A DNA stretch of 64,000 bases from Ascaphus truei (taxonomy: Eukaryota > Chordata > Amphibia > Anura > Ascaphidae), in the NCBI GenBank assembly GCA_036426205.1, contig CM071570.1:75439771-75503770 (forward strand). The letters run 5' to 3'. Numbering within the stretch: the stretch's first letter is position 1; each line of letters starts with the position of its first letter. Made by a program: the position numbers and the translations under genes. This document shows, one piece after another, positions 11,208-20,720 of this stretch. Under the pieces are notes generated by a model. It saw nothing but the letters and a program-made list of their open reading frames with translations, had not been told where the DNA came from and searched no databases.

Positions 11208-12039
11208 TGTGACAGGGCTCTATACTTTTATTCCCACTAGCCATATTCCTAACACACAGCAAACCTGACTTAGACCTCATAGCCTTTTGGGCTATTACAC
11301 ATTTATGAAACACAAAATATTTTTTACCATATTTCTTCTAAGTCCCAAAATAGAATGAAAAGATGCTTAGGTTAATTCCCAGAACTGTAGCTCATTCCCT
11401 TAAGAAAAAAAACTCAATTAGAACTAAAAAATGCTTAGGTTCAATCTCAGAGCTGTATCTGCTTCCTTTAGTGAAAATAGGATTTAGGTTTCATAAAAAT
11501 TCTTGCAACCTCATAAGGTTGGAGTAACCCCCAGAACCTCTATACAGTACTGGTTCGGGGGAACCTGGGCATATACTTGGGGACAATCACAAACTTAGGG
11601 ACCCCTGACTGTCCCCGGGATACACATATCCCTATTCCCTCATTTACTTTTCTGGTCTGTGTTGAAGCAGGGAAACCTGCCGGTGAGTCACGTAACTGTT
11701 TTCAAGGGAGGATTTTGACTGGGGTGATGTGTCTATATGTCCCCAGGAATCTGGCCTGATTCCCAGATACATTTTTGGGGTGGCTACCTAGACACAATCT
11801 GACAACACGTTTACTGCAGAACCCCCTTTGGAACTCATAGCCTCTCAATCTCCACTGTTTAGCACTCCAGGAAAGGTAAAACACACATAAATTCTTTATT
11901 GTCATACAGTACAATCATATGCATTTCATGTATGACAGACAGGTTCAAGAGTTGACCCTCTAAAACCACAAATATGGCTCAGAGGTAACCAGCCGGGCAT
12001 AATACCTTTAATTGGTGGCCTGGTTACCCCTCACTGACA
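11208..12039 (-). mobile_element. Ty3/Gypsy LTR, downstream copy (3' LTR)
   Basis: On the minus strand the LTR starts TGTCAGTGAGGGGTAACCAG at 12039, directly after a polypurine tract, and ends CCCTGTCACA at 11208. The partner LTR at 16283-17109 has the start TGTGACAG, the mirror of this CTGTCACA end, which fixes the termini. AATAAAG (plus strand CTTTATT at about 11892) is a likely polyadenylation signal. The two LTRs are about 830 bp each and clearly homologous along their length (for example TCTATACTTTTATTCCCACT at both left ends). Confidence 0.8.
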
Positions 12040-12050
12040 CCTCCCTCCTC
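12040..12050 (-). other. polypurine tract
   Basis: GAGGAGGGAGG on the minus strand lies immediately before the LTR start and just after the RNase H coding end. This is the usual site of plus-strand priming in an LTR retrotransposon. Confidence 0.8.
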
Positions 12051-13594
12051 AAGATGAAGGCTCGGTTGCAGCCACCCTGTCCAGCAGCTCAACTAGCCTG
12101 ACACATCTTGAGGCTTTTGGCTCGCAGGGAATATTCGGTCGTGAAAGTCCATCAACGTTTCCGTGCTCGCTGCCTTTCTTGTGCTGAATCGTGAAATCAA
12201 ATTCTTGCAGTGCAATACTCCAGCGAAGCAATTTGCCATTCTCTCCCCGATACCCTTTGTAGCCAACTTAATGGGTTGTGGTCCGTGATTACAGTAAATG
12301 TCCTGCCATACAAATAGGGCTGCAATTTCGTCAGAGCTCAAACAATGGCCAGGCATTCCTTTTCAATTGTGGCATAAGCCACTTCTTTGGGTAAAATTTC
12401 CTGCTCAAATAAACCACAGGATGTTCACCCCCCTCCTCGCCCACCTGGCTGAGCACAGCACCAAATCCATAGTCAGAGGCATCAGTCTGTACAAGAAACT
12501 TTTTAGTGTAATCTGGTGCAGCCAGAATGGGAGCAGTAACTAGTGCTGTCTTCAGTGCCTGAAAAGCCTTTTGACAGGCAGGAGACCAGGCTACCAGAAC
12601 CAGGAGTCGTTTCTGTGTCAAGTCAGTCAGGGGTTTTGCAATGGCACTATACTGAGGGACAAACTTTCTATAGTAGCCTGTGGTGCCTAAAAAAGCCATG
12701 ACCTGATTTTTGGTCCTAGGTACTGGCCACTGCACTATAGCTTCCACCTTAGCTGGTTCTGGCTTAAGGTGCCCTCCACCCACTCTGTGCCCTAATTACA
12801 ACACTTCTGCCAAACCCACTAAACACTTTGCACGCTTCAGTGTCAGCCCTGCTTTCCTGATCCTTTTCAGCACCACAGCTACATGCACTAAATGTGAGTC
12901 CCACAAATTACTGAAAACATCAATGTCGTCTAGGTATGCCCTTGCAAAACTTTGCATCCCTTCCAAAAACCTATTGACCAGGCGTTGGAAGGTAGCCGTG
13001 GCATTCTTCATCCCAAATGGCATCACCAAAAATTCATAGAGGCCACTTGGAGTAATGAATGCTGACTTCTCGCTAGCCTCCTGGGTCAGAGGGATTTGGA
13101 CAAATCCATGGTAGTCAGACACTTTGCCCCGACGAGCTCATCTAAGGGCTCATCCATGCGGGGCATGGGAACTGAGTGGTTCCATCCTTCTTAGGTACCA
13201 GGACTATCGGACATGCCCAAGGGTTCTGAGATGGTACACTTACCCCTAGGGCCAGCATCTCTTCCACTTCCTTCTCTATGCTGCTTTTTACCTCTGCTAA
13301 TACTCGATAAGCATGCTTATGCAGAGGTCTCTGATCACCAGTAAGCACTGGATGATCTGTGATATGTGTTCTGACTGGCTTGTCCATGAACAGAACCCTA
13401 TGCGGCTCTAGCATAGCCTTTGCTTGCACACGTTGCTGTGCACTGAGCTGAGACCCTATCTCAACTTGCTCCACTGTGCCACCCTGCCTAGTTTCCCCTA
13501 GGAGGTCAGGCAGAGCATTGCTCACCGGGTCCCCCTCTCGGTGGGCTACAAATAGCCAGTACTGATGCCACCCTCTGTTTGAAATATTCCTTTA
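12049..13594 (-). pseudogene. Ty3/Gypsy pol remnant: RT and RNase H
   Basis: Read on the minus strand from 13594. A linker holds NMLKEYFKQRVASV. The RT start has PLHKHAYRV, IEKEVEEMLALGV and IVLVPKKDG at about 13180-13320. The palm has LYEFLVMPFGMKNATATFQR and the catalytic YLDD (12796-13122). The thumb/connection has FLGTTGYYRKF, and RNase H has TDASDYGFGAVLSQ and the C-terminal HKKGSEHGNVDGLSRP (12049-12783). The gene is broken: the RT block CVDYRxLN is deleted between KKDGTTQF and MPRMDEP at about 13150, and several frameshifts separate the pieces. In function it would copy the element RNA into DNA. It is followed at once by the polypurine tract and 3' LTR, so no integrase lies downstream; an integrase end lies upstream instead (14248-14430), the order known from Gmr1-like Gypsy elements of vertebrates. 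Confidence 0.9.
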
Positions 13595-13605
13595 ACATAT
13601 TAGAT

Positions 13606-14237
13606 GACACACAAAACCCCAGCAAGCTCTTTTTGGGAACCCCTGAGCCCCCACAAAATATATGTATATAAGTGTCAAAAAGGAGTGCTATTGAGCGTGG
13701 CATATGTATACAACAGACAACAGAGACGCCCAACGCTACATCCAACATGACAGAAATACACAGTAAAATACTTATATATTCTCTTGAAAAAGGGTAATTT
13801 AGTTTAACCCTTTGACCAAAGCGTTGTAAGTTTGCGAGCTACAACAAGGCAGACACCCGTTCGGAAATCCTAACACTACCAGATAAAATACTAATATACC
13901 TCTATTAGGATTACAATTCTCATTAACCTCTATTAGGAGGGAGAAAGACCACATTGGATATATATCCAGTAGAATGAAAGAACCTACTAACTTGGGAAGT
14001 GGGGAGGTGCGGGCTTAAAACCTGGGAAGGAGGAGCCACTAACCTCCAACTGCTGAAACAGCTGAGAAGAGGTTAACAAAACACAAAACCCCAGCAAGCT
14101 CTTTTTGGGAACCCCTGAGACCCCACAATATATATATATATGTATATAAGTGTCAAAAAGGAGTGCTATTGAGCATGGCATATGTATACAACAGAGGACA
14201 GAGAAGCCCAACGCTACATCCAACATGACAGAAAAAC
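13606..14237 (+). mobile_element. 632-bp terminal-repeat element, retrozyme-like
   Basis: The element sits inside the Gypsy pol, flanked by ACATATTAGAT (13595-13605) and ACATATTGAT (14238-14247), a target duplication with one indel. Its ends are direct repeats of about 155 bp, at 13609-13762 and 14081-14237, sharing CCCCAGCAAGCTCTTTTTGG and GTCAAAAAGGAGTGCTATTG. It is therefore about 1.3 tandem copies of a 472-bp unit. At 13781-13835 a stem AAAGGGT/ACCCTTT follows CTCTTGAA and precedes GACCAAAGCGTTG, which could be a decayed hammerhead. No protein is encoded. Small size, tandem or terminal repeats and a possible ribozyme resemble retrozymes, but this is inference. Confidence 0.6.
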
Positions 14238-14247
14238 ACATATTGAT

Positions 14248-14430
14248 ACGGTAAGTTCTATTTCTACCTGTCTCTCCCTCTAACTGTACAACATAGTTGC
14301 ACTCATTCATCTTTCTGATAACCGTGTGCGGTCCATACCAGGCAGCCATTAATTTGTTCTGAAAAGTGGGCTTCAGAACAATACTTGCTGTCCTAGGATG
14401 AATGCTCTGCTATGGGCATTCTGGTCATAC
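14248..14430 (-). pseudogene. Gypsy integrase C-terminal fragment
   Basis: The minus-strand translation gives KLMAAWYGPHTVIRKMNECN, then YVVQLEGE and RTYRIN. This is the C-terminal GPF/Y-type module of Ty3/Gypsy integrases, normally KWxGPxxVxxxxxxxNYxV followed by YHVNxLK. The reading continues across the 13606-14237 insertion into NMLKEYFKQ at 13594, so integrase end and RT start were once one chain with the integrase first. The catalytic integrase core is not present: upstream sequence is lost to the fold-back element at 14437. The fragment cannot function. Confidence 0.8.
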
Positions 14431-14436
14431 CAAGGG

Positions 14437-16252
14437 GCCTATGATATAAGCAGTCATAAAAAAAATCAACAGGAAATGAAAATCGCCATTTTTGACAGCG
14501 TTGCTATCACGGTATGCAGAAAGGCCCAAATACCAGTGATAGCAACATTTGCAAAAATGGCGAGTAGCCGGGGACGAGATGATCTGCCCCCCGAAAAGGG
14601 CTCACCCAGCGAGTTGATTCTGCAGGAGAGCTGCTTCTCCCTGTGACAATCTCGCCGGAATTTAAATTTTATTACTATTGTACGTGAGCAGGGGGTCTCC
14701 AGAGCAGAACCGTGTTGATTTCGGGTTTGGGGACCCCCTGCTTCCCAAGATACAGGCCCCGTTATGGGGTGCCGGTATCTCCTATGCATTGAAATATCCC
14801 GGTCACGTGAAACTGGACATTTACATGCATAGGAGATACCGGCACTCCAAATACACTTGTAATAAAATTAAAATATGTAATAACCACCAATAAACAACCC
14901 ACCCCCTGTGCCCCACATAAAACCATTATTTATTTTTTAACACATAGGATTAATTCCACAGGCCAGCGGGGGAAAAACACGGGTGTCCGCATGCCAAACA
15001 CGGCACCCCGGGGGGTTCCCACCTGTGTCTGGGGGCCCTCGGTTGGCCCCGCTGTGGGCCTCCAGGTGGTCCCCATGGGTGTCTGGGGGTCATCGGGTCA
15101 CCCCCCCATGTGTCTGGGGGCCCTCAGGTGGTTCCCAACGGGTGTCTGGGGTCCCTCGGGTGGTCCCTGTTTGTGTCCGGGGGCCCAACAGGGGTCCCCA
15201 GGTGGACCCCGCAGGTGTCCGGGGAACCTCAGGTGGTCCTGTGGGTCCTCGGATTGTCCCCTATTCCTGTATTTAAAAAAACAAAAACATGGCCTACATT
15301 TCAATAAATACACCTCCCCCCCAGCCCCCCCAAAAAAACATACAGTACAGTAATATGCAAAATAACTATTATCCAGATATGGATAATAGATTATTTGCCA
15401 ATTATTAAACACAACATTAGCCAGCCAGCATAAATTCATTTTATATTTAATAAAATAATTTAAACCACTATGCAATCAATTACATAAATCATACCACTAG
15501 CCAAAAAATACATTTAATACCTGAAAGCAGTAACCAACAACGTCAATGAATTCATACAACCCCTAGACAACACATTAATTAAAACCAGGAGCAACCAAAA
15601 GACATCATTAATTAAAATCGCTAACCAATCTGTAAAAATAAAAAAACAAGCCATCACAATTCAAATCAATTTAATCTAAACAATAAAAAGACATAGAAAA
15701 TATAACAGTCAATAGAAGAAATGCATTTGCCAAAAAATGCATTGGCTCCCACTGCATTAACCCCTTCATTGCCTTAGCGGTTAGCGGCTAAGGTAATGAA
15801 GTTGACTGTAAATGCATTTTTAATGCATCTGATTCATGCCAGGAGTCTCCGGTGCTGATATTAATCGATATCAGCTCCGGAGTCTCCCGGCATCAATCCG
15901 ATGCAGGGAAAAATTATTTATTTTTCTAAGTGCCGTCTCGCCGCTTCTCGGTAGGTTCTCCCCACCTTCTTGCCAACGTTTTCTGACAAAGCGATTCGGA
16001 GAAGAAATCTCAATTCTAGAGCGGCGATCAGTCTCGATAGGCTGATCGGGGCTACTAGAATTGAGCGAGTTTGAGACACTGACAATAAGTGACAATAAGT
16101 AGCTTATCGCCGCGTTTGGCGATTTTTTTTTTTCGGGAACATTTTTTGCCGAAGTCTAGTATTGCCAAAATATCAGAGCTTACAGAATAGCAGTAGGCTT
16201 TTTTGACGAAAAGCTGCCGATAACTGACTTATCGGATCTTTATGCATAGGCT
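14437..16252. mobile_element. fold-back DNA element(s) nested in the Gypsy copy
   Basis: The left end GGGCCTATGATATAAGCAG and right end GCATAGGCTCC are inverted over about 12 bp. The left part has the terminal hairpin GTTGCTATCAC...GTGATAGCAAC (14510-14552), CGAAAAGGGCTCACCCAGCG, and a GCAGGGGGTCTCC palindrome (14690-14745). Then follow the minisatellite 14990-15260, an ATTATCC hairpin (15353-15407), a TTAA hairpin (15757-15805) and a right end of the 2424 type. The two ends match different subfamilies, so two elements may be fused. Non-coding. Confidence 0.6.
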
Positions 16253-16282
16253 CCTACGTCTTTTGGTTATGAGGGGTAGAAT

Positions 16283-17109
16283 GGGGCTCTATACTTTTAT
16301 TCCCACTAGCCATATCCCGCACACACTGCAACCCTGACTTAGATCTCTTAGCCTTCTGGGCTATTACACATTTATGAAACAAAATATTTTTCACCATATG
16401 TATTTCTTCTAAGTCCCAAAATAGAATGAAAAGATGCTTAGGTTCATTCCCAGAGATGTAGCTCATTCCCTTAAAAACAAACAAACTCAGAACTAAAAAA
16501 CACTTAGGTTCATTCTCAGAGCTGTATCTCTTTCCTTTCGTGAAGATAGGATGTAGGTTTCATAAAAACTCTTGCAACCTCATATAAGGTTGGAGTAACC
16601 CCCAGAACCTCTATACTGGTTCGGGAAACTTTGGCATCCTCACTAACTTAGGGACCCCTGACTGTACCCAGGATACACATATCCCTATGCCCTCATTTAC
16701 CTTTCTGGTCTGTGCTGAAGCAGGGAAACCTGGCGGTGAGACACGTAAATGTTTTCAAGGTTTAACATTGACCGTGGTGATGTCTATATGTCCCCGGGAA
16801 TCTGACCTGATTCCCGGATACATTTTTGGGGCGGCTAGCAACTCTGGACCCCGGCTACCTAGTCACAATCTAACAAAACTTTTACCGCAAAACCCCCTTT
16901 GAAACGCATAGCCTGAGAATCTCCACTGGTTAGCACTCCTGGAAAGGTAAAACACACATACATTCTTTATTGTCATACAATCATATGCATTTCATGTACG
17001 ACAGACAGGTTAAAAAGCTGACCCTCTAAAACCCCAAAAATAACCAGCCAGGCATAATACCTTTAATTGATGGCCTGGTTACCCTCCACCCCCCACCACC
17101 ACTGTCACA
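16283..17109 (-). mobile_element. Ty3/Gypsy LTR, upstream copy
   Basis: Homologous along its length to 11208-12039. On the minus strand it starts TGTGACAGTGG at 17109; its end is worn after GTATAGAGCCC at about 16283. It lies in the position of a 5' LTR for the broken pol, 30 bp from the nested fold-back element. No primer-binding site was recognised, and the flanks (CTTGC against TCTCC) do not form a target duplication, so the two LTRs may not be sisters. Confidence 0.75.
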
Positions 17110-18062
17110 CTTGCTCATTGCATGTCCAAGTATTTTGCCAAGTCATATGATTTGCATAATAAGAAAAGCTATCACAGCATGGTTAAACCTGTAGTGCATA
17201 ACCTTGACAAGTGGACCAGATAATCTGAAAAGCAAATAAACCATATACAAAATGAACATTTCTGCCCAGTTTAAAATTTTCATATGCAGGTAAACAACAT
17301 AAAGATTTCACTCAAAGATGTAGAATATTATTTCTAAGGATAGTGGCTAACTATAAAAAGAGATAATATTGGTCACTTCAAATCATTAGGTAGTACCGAC
17401 ATTCCCTTTCTTTTTTTATTATAAATTGGCCACTAATAAGCCACTTAATTTAGTGTTTTATTGTCTTTAGCTTCATATGCTGTGCTAAGATGCATGCATA
17501 AAAATGGCTAAAATAGTCAGAGAACACATGGGGTCTGGGATTTGAAGATGGTGAAGTGTCATGGGTAGGACACAAGCTAAAGGTAGACTGTAAAAAAAAG
17601 TGTGTTTGAGTATTTGTATGTAGACCATATGCGCTCTGTCTCTGCACTCTCACCCGGCGCTCTCCACGCAGGGAAAGTAACGGCGTTTCACAGCAGGAGA
17701 GTGGCCAGGACCCGGAGCTCCTTTCCTTTCCCTCCTGCCCCTCCCACCCCATCCAGCAGCCTCCTCAGGGGCTTCTCTGCCCTTACTCCCATTCCGAGGG
17801 GAGAAACATTTAACCCCTCGTGTGCTGGGAGCGGGGCGGGGGGTAACAGAGCGCCCACGTGCAGGTAATTGCCGTGTTTCCGTGTGTCGGTTCCACGAGA
17901 ACAGGGGAAAGTAGAGCGGGTTATTGTACAAATCGGGGTCTTTCTGCGCGTGTACAAAAAAAGAATGATTAACCGCTTCAGTACCAGAGGGGTCAAGGGT
18001 TCACTGAGATGTCTAAAAGAAACCACTACCCAATGCAGCGCCTGCTTGCTCACTCGCGGTGC
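17110..18062. other. no gene seen
   Basis: AT-rich up to about 17600, then moderately GC-rich (17640-17870). Short ORFs on both strands show no family motif. Confidence 0.4.
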
Positions 18063-18108
18063 ATAGCGGCGTATCACTGCGGCGTATCACTGCGGCGTAT
18101 CACTGCCG
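18063..18108. repeat. three tandem copies of a 14-bp unit
   Basis: GGCGTATCACTGC is repeated three times in a row with a 14-bp period. Confidence 0.9.
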
Positions 18109-18118
18109 GGTACTAGTG

Positions 18119-18291
18119 CAGGGGGGGGCCAACTCTTGTCTTCAAGGGCCACCAACAGGCCAGGTTTTCAGGATATCCCTGCTTCAGCACAGGGAGTGCA
18201 GTCTTCGACTGAGCCACTTGTGCTGAAGCAGGAGTATCCTTAAAACCTGGCCTGTTGGTGGCACTTAAGTAATAGTGTTGGGCTACCCCAG
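18119..18291. mobile_element. hAT-type MITE, palindromic
   Basis: The ends CAGGGGGGGGCCAACTC and GTTGGGCTACCCCAG are inverted. The arms GGCCACCAACAGGCCAGGTT...GATATCCCTGCTTCAGCACA and TGTGCTGAAGCAGGAGTATC...AACCTGGCCTGTTGGTGGC pair almost throughout. I recognise this as a MITE found widely in amphibians and other vertebrates, with hAT-like CAG...CTG termini. The 8-bp target duplication is worn and cannot be called. Confidence 0.75.
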
Positions 18292-18576
18292 TATATTGCT
18301 GGGGGATGTTGTAGGCCTCTGGCACGGAAGGGGTTACGGGTGCTGGGGACTCTGGGAGCGCTTGTCTGTGCCCCTGGCCGGAGATTGGGTCTCGCGTTGG
18401 GCTGTACGGGTCCCGTCGGGGTCCGTGGAAGGAGAGCGAGTCTGGATAATTTCACGTGCAGTTATTGTATACACAGAACAGGCAGCACATATATATTCAT
18501 ATATATATATACATATATATAATCAAAAAATAAATAGATGATACCGTTCTGTGGCTAACGAAATGCTTTTATTTGT

Positions 18577-18612
18577 GCGAGCTTTCGAGATACACTGATC
18601 TCTTCTTCCGGC
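18577..18612 (-). ncRNA. hammerhead-like motif (left arm)
   Basis: On the minus strand: CGGAAGA in the core position (U4 changed to G against CUGANGA), one extra A, stem II GAGAT/ATCTC, GAA, AGCT palindrome as stem III, then C. Stem I is only two pairs. Identical layout to 19011-19046 and 35454-35488. Weak stem I and the core change make activity doubtful. Confidence 0.55.
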
Positions 18613-19010
18613 GATGTTACAATGAATGAAGCAAGCAAAAGGTATACTTAAAAACAGTGTCTCTTGGAATGTTATCTGTGCTCGTCCCTCCCCCGTGTGT
18701 GGATGGGATTTATGGCTAGAGGTGTCAAAAGGTTCCTGAAAGCAAGTGATTTAAGAGTGTGTGTATCTGTGTGAATATAAATGAATGGAGAGCCCACAGT
18801 ACTGTAAAGCACTGTACACACCATGGGCTCTCCATGCATTTATATTCACACAGATATACACACACACACTTACATCACTAACTTTCAGGAACCATTTAAC
18901 ACCTCTAGCCATAAAACACATCCACACCGGGGGAGGGACGAGCACAGATAACATTCCAAGAGACACTGTTTTTAAGTATACCTTTTGCTTGCTTCATTCA
19001 TTGTAACATC

Positions 19011-19046
19011 GCCGGAAGAAGAGATCAGTGTATCTCGAAAGCTCGC
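19011..19046 (+). ncRNA. hammerhead-like motif (right arm)
   Basis: Core CGGAAGA at 19013-19019, extra A at 19020, stem II GAGAT (19021-19025) with ATCTC (19032-19036), GAA 19037-19039, AGCT 19040-19043, C 19044. Same reservations as for its inverted partner. Confidence 0.55.
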
Positions 19047-19092
19047 ACAAATAAAAGCATTTCGTTAGCCACAGATGGTATCATCTATTTAT

Positions 19093-19316
19093 AGTTTGAT
19101 TATATATTATATATATTATATAGATATATAAATATATATATTATATATATATATCTACATATCTATACATTAGTGTAGAGGTATTGGTACAGTGTTAGCC
19201 GAGCTTTAATAATCAAAATGAATAGACGATACCGTTCTATGGCTAACGAACATATAATATATATTTGATGTATGTATGTGTGTGTATATATATTATACAC
19301 ACCACACCTACACATA

Positions 19317-19362
<46 letters not shown>

Positions 19363-19399
19363 ATTATATCAATACTATATATATTCTGAATGCACTGTC
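19093..19399 (+). repeat. (TA)n tracts around a PLE terminal fragment
   Basis: (TA)n blocks at about 19093-19165 and 19318-19375 enclose GTAGAGGTATTGGTACAGTG, TTAGCCGAGC and GATACCGTTCTATGGCTAAC (19176-19247). The same module occurs at 40786-40849 at the outer end of PLE copy 2 and, in part, at 18541-18561. GTTAGCC and GGCTAAC are exact complements about 40 nt apart. Confidence 0.7.
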
Positions 19400-19720
19400 T
19401 GTTTCTGCGTCCCTAGGGCAATCTCATTGGTCCCTTGGCCCCGCCCGCCCCCCGCACACCTCTCTATGGCCTGAGGCGGAGTACGGCCAAGCACAAAACA
19501 ACCCAGGACACACACACACACAGGGACGGACACACACACACACAACACCTCTCTGTCCTCTCCCCCCCCCATCACACTCCCTCCCTCTCCTCACTCTCCC
19601 TCCCTCCACCTGTCCCCGCTCACCTCCCTCTCCACTCCCCCTCCCTCCCGCTCACGCCCTCCCTCCTCCTGCCCACCCACTCGCCCTCCCTCTCCCTCAC
19701 CTCCCTCCCGCTCAACTCCC

Positions 19721-19950
19721 TCCCCGGCGCGGGGACAGGCAGTGGGCAGGCCGCACGCCTGCCGCTGCTCCACTCACCTCCCGCCCCTCTCACTATCCTC
19801 CCGCTCTCCACTCACCTCCCCGGCGCGGGACAGCAGTGGGCAGGGCAGCCTGTCCGCGCCTCCACTCACCTCCCGCTCCACTCACCTCCCGCTCACCTCC
19901 CCTCACCAACCTCCCTGGCGCGGGTGACAGGCATTGGCCAGGCAGCCTAC
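19721..19950. repeat. three tandem copies of a unit of about 92 bp
   Basis: The phrase CCCCGGCGCGGGGACAGGCA, AGTGGGCAGG recurs at about 19721, 19816 and 19914 with intervening CTCACCTCCCGCTC stretches. Confidence 0.65.
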
Positions 19951-19969
19951 CGCTGCCCACGCGGCACCT

Positions 19970-20043
19970 AAGATGGCGGCCGGAGGAGGACCCCCTTTCC
20001 TCCCTCCGCGGACTAACTAACATGTGCGGCGGCCAGAGGAGAG
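19970..20043 (+). promoter_or_regulatory. candidate TSS region: YY1-like box, ATG, splice donor
   Basis: AAGATGGCGGC (19970-19980) fits the YY1 motif common at housekeeping promoters. About 40 bp on, ATG (20022-20024) opens a short frame, MCGGQRRG, that ends at GAG|GTGAGT (donor at 20043/20044), a near-consensus 5' splice site. This layout suits a first exon, but no downstream exon was identified and short matches like these can arise by chance in GC-rich DNA. Confidence 0.25.
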
Positions 20044-20269
20044 GTGAGTGTGTGTGAAGTGACTGAGTGAGTGAGGTTTGTGTGTGTCACCAGCGTGACG
20101 TTGTGTGTGTGGACAACTGTGTTGTGGCTGTGTGCTGTGGTGTGTGTTACACTGGTCTCAGACACTGTAGAGTGGGGACCGGACTACACATGGGGGGAAG
20201 GGGTGGGGGGGTCAAGGAGCGTAGAAAGATACAGGGGGAGTGTGAGAGAGGGACCCGTCATTTAAAAGC

Positions 20270-20720
20270 AAACCCCCCCCCTCCTGTCCACTGCCCCCCC
20301 CCCCCTCCTGTCCACTTCCCCCCGCTCCTGTCCACTGCCCCCCCCTGCCCCCCCCCCTCCTCGTCCTCCTTCCCGCTCTCTGTGGAGGGGGCCTGCCCCC
20401 CCCCTCCTCTTCCCTCCCTAGTCTCCGCTCGCTTCCCCCCGCGGCTGCAACCCCCCCCTCCCTGTCCCTCTCCCTCCCTCCTGTCCACTGTCACCCTCGC
20501 TCCTCCCTCCTGTCCACTGTCACCCCCCCCCCCGTCCCCCTGTCCACACGCATCTCCCTCTGCCCCACACCCATTCCACCTCTCCCCCCCCTCCTTTGTC
20601 ACTCTCCCCCCCCTCCCACTCCCCTCCTTCCCCTTTACCTTTCGCATCACCCGTTTCCCCCCCCCCTCTTCCCACTCTCCCTCCCCCCCCGTCCTTGTCC
20701 CCTCCATCCTCTCCCCCCCT
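20270..20720. repeat. C-rich polypyrimidine low-complexity tract
   Basis: Repeated CCCCCTCCTGTCCACTG and CCCTCCC phrases with C runs up to about 12. Open frames through it are compositional. Confidence 0.85.

Larger units (their letters stand above)
18527..19092. repeat. two Penelope-like 3' ends in head-to-head inverted repeat
   Basis: The left arm (minus sense) and right arm (plus sense) are inverted copies of the PLE terminal region, meeting near 18805-18812 at ACTGTAAAGCACTGTACA. Both hold the CGGAAGA...GAAAGCTCGC ribozyme-like segment and CAAATAAAAGCATTTCGTTAGC. The left arm (minus strand) matches the region behind the PLE ORF at 35400-35700 in orientation. Each arm is about 270 bp with scattered differences, clearly older than the 9625 palindrome. 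Confidence 0.85.

Noticed and set aside
11208..17109. Treating both LTRs and everything between as one intact Gypsy element
   Set aside because: The flanks do not share a target duplication, no primer-binding site or gag was found, and most of the interior is nested foreign DNA.
19272..20057. 261-residue open frame on the plus strand
   Set aside because: It starts inside (TA)n sequence (YIYIYI...) and runs through C-rich low-complexity DNA, giving proline- and leucine-rich text without a family motif.
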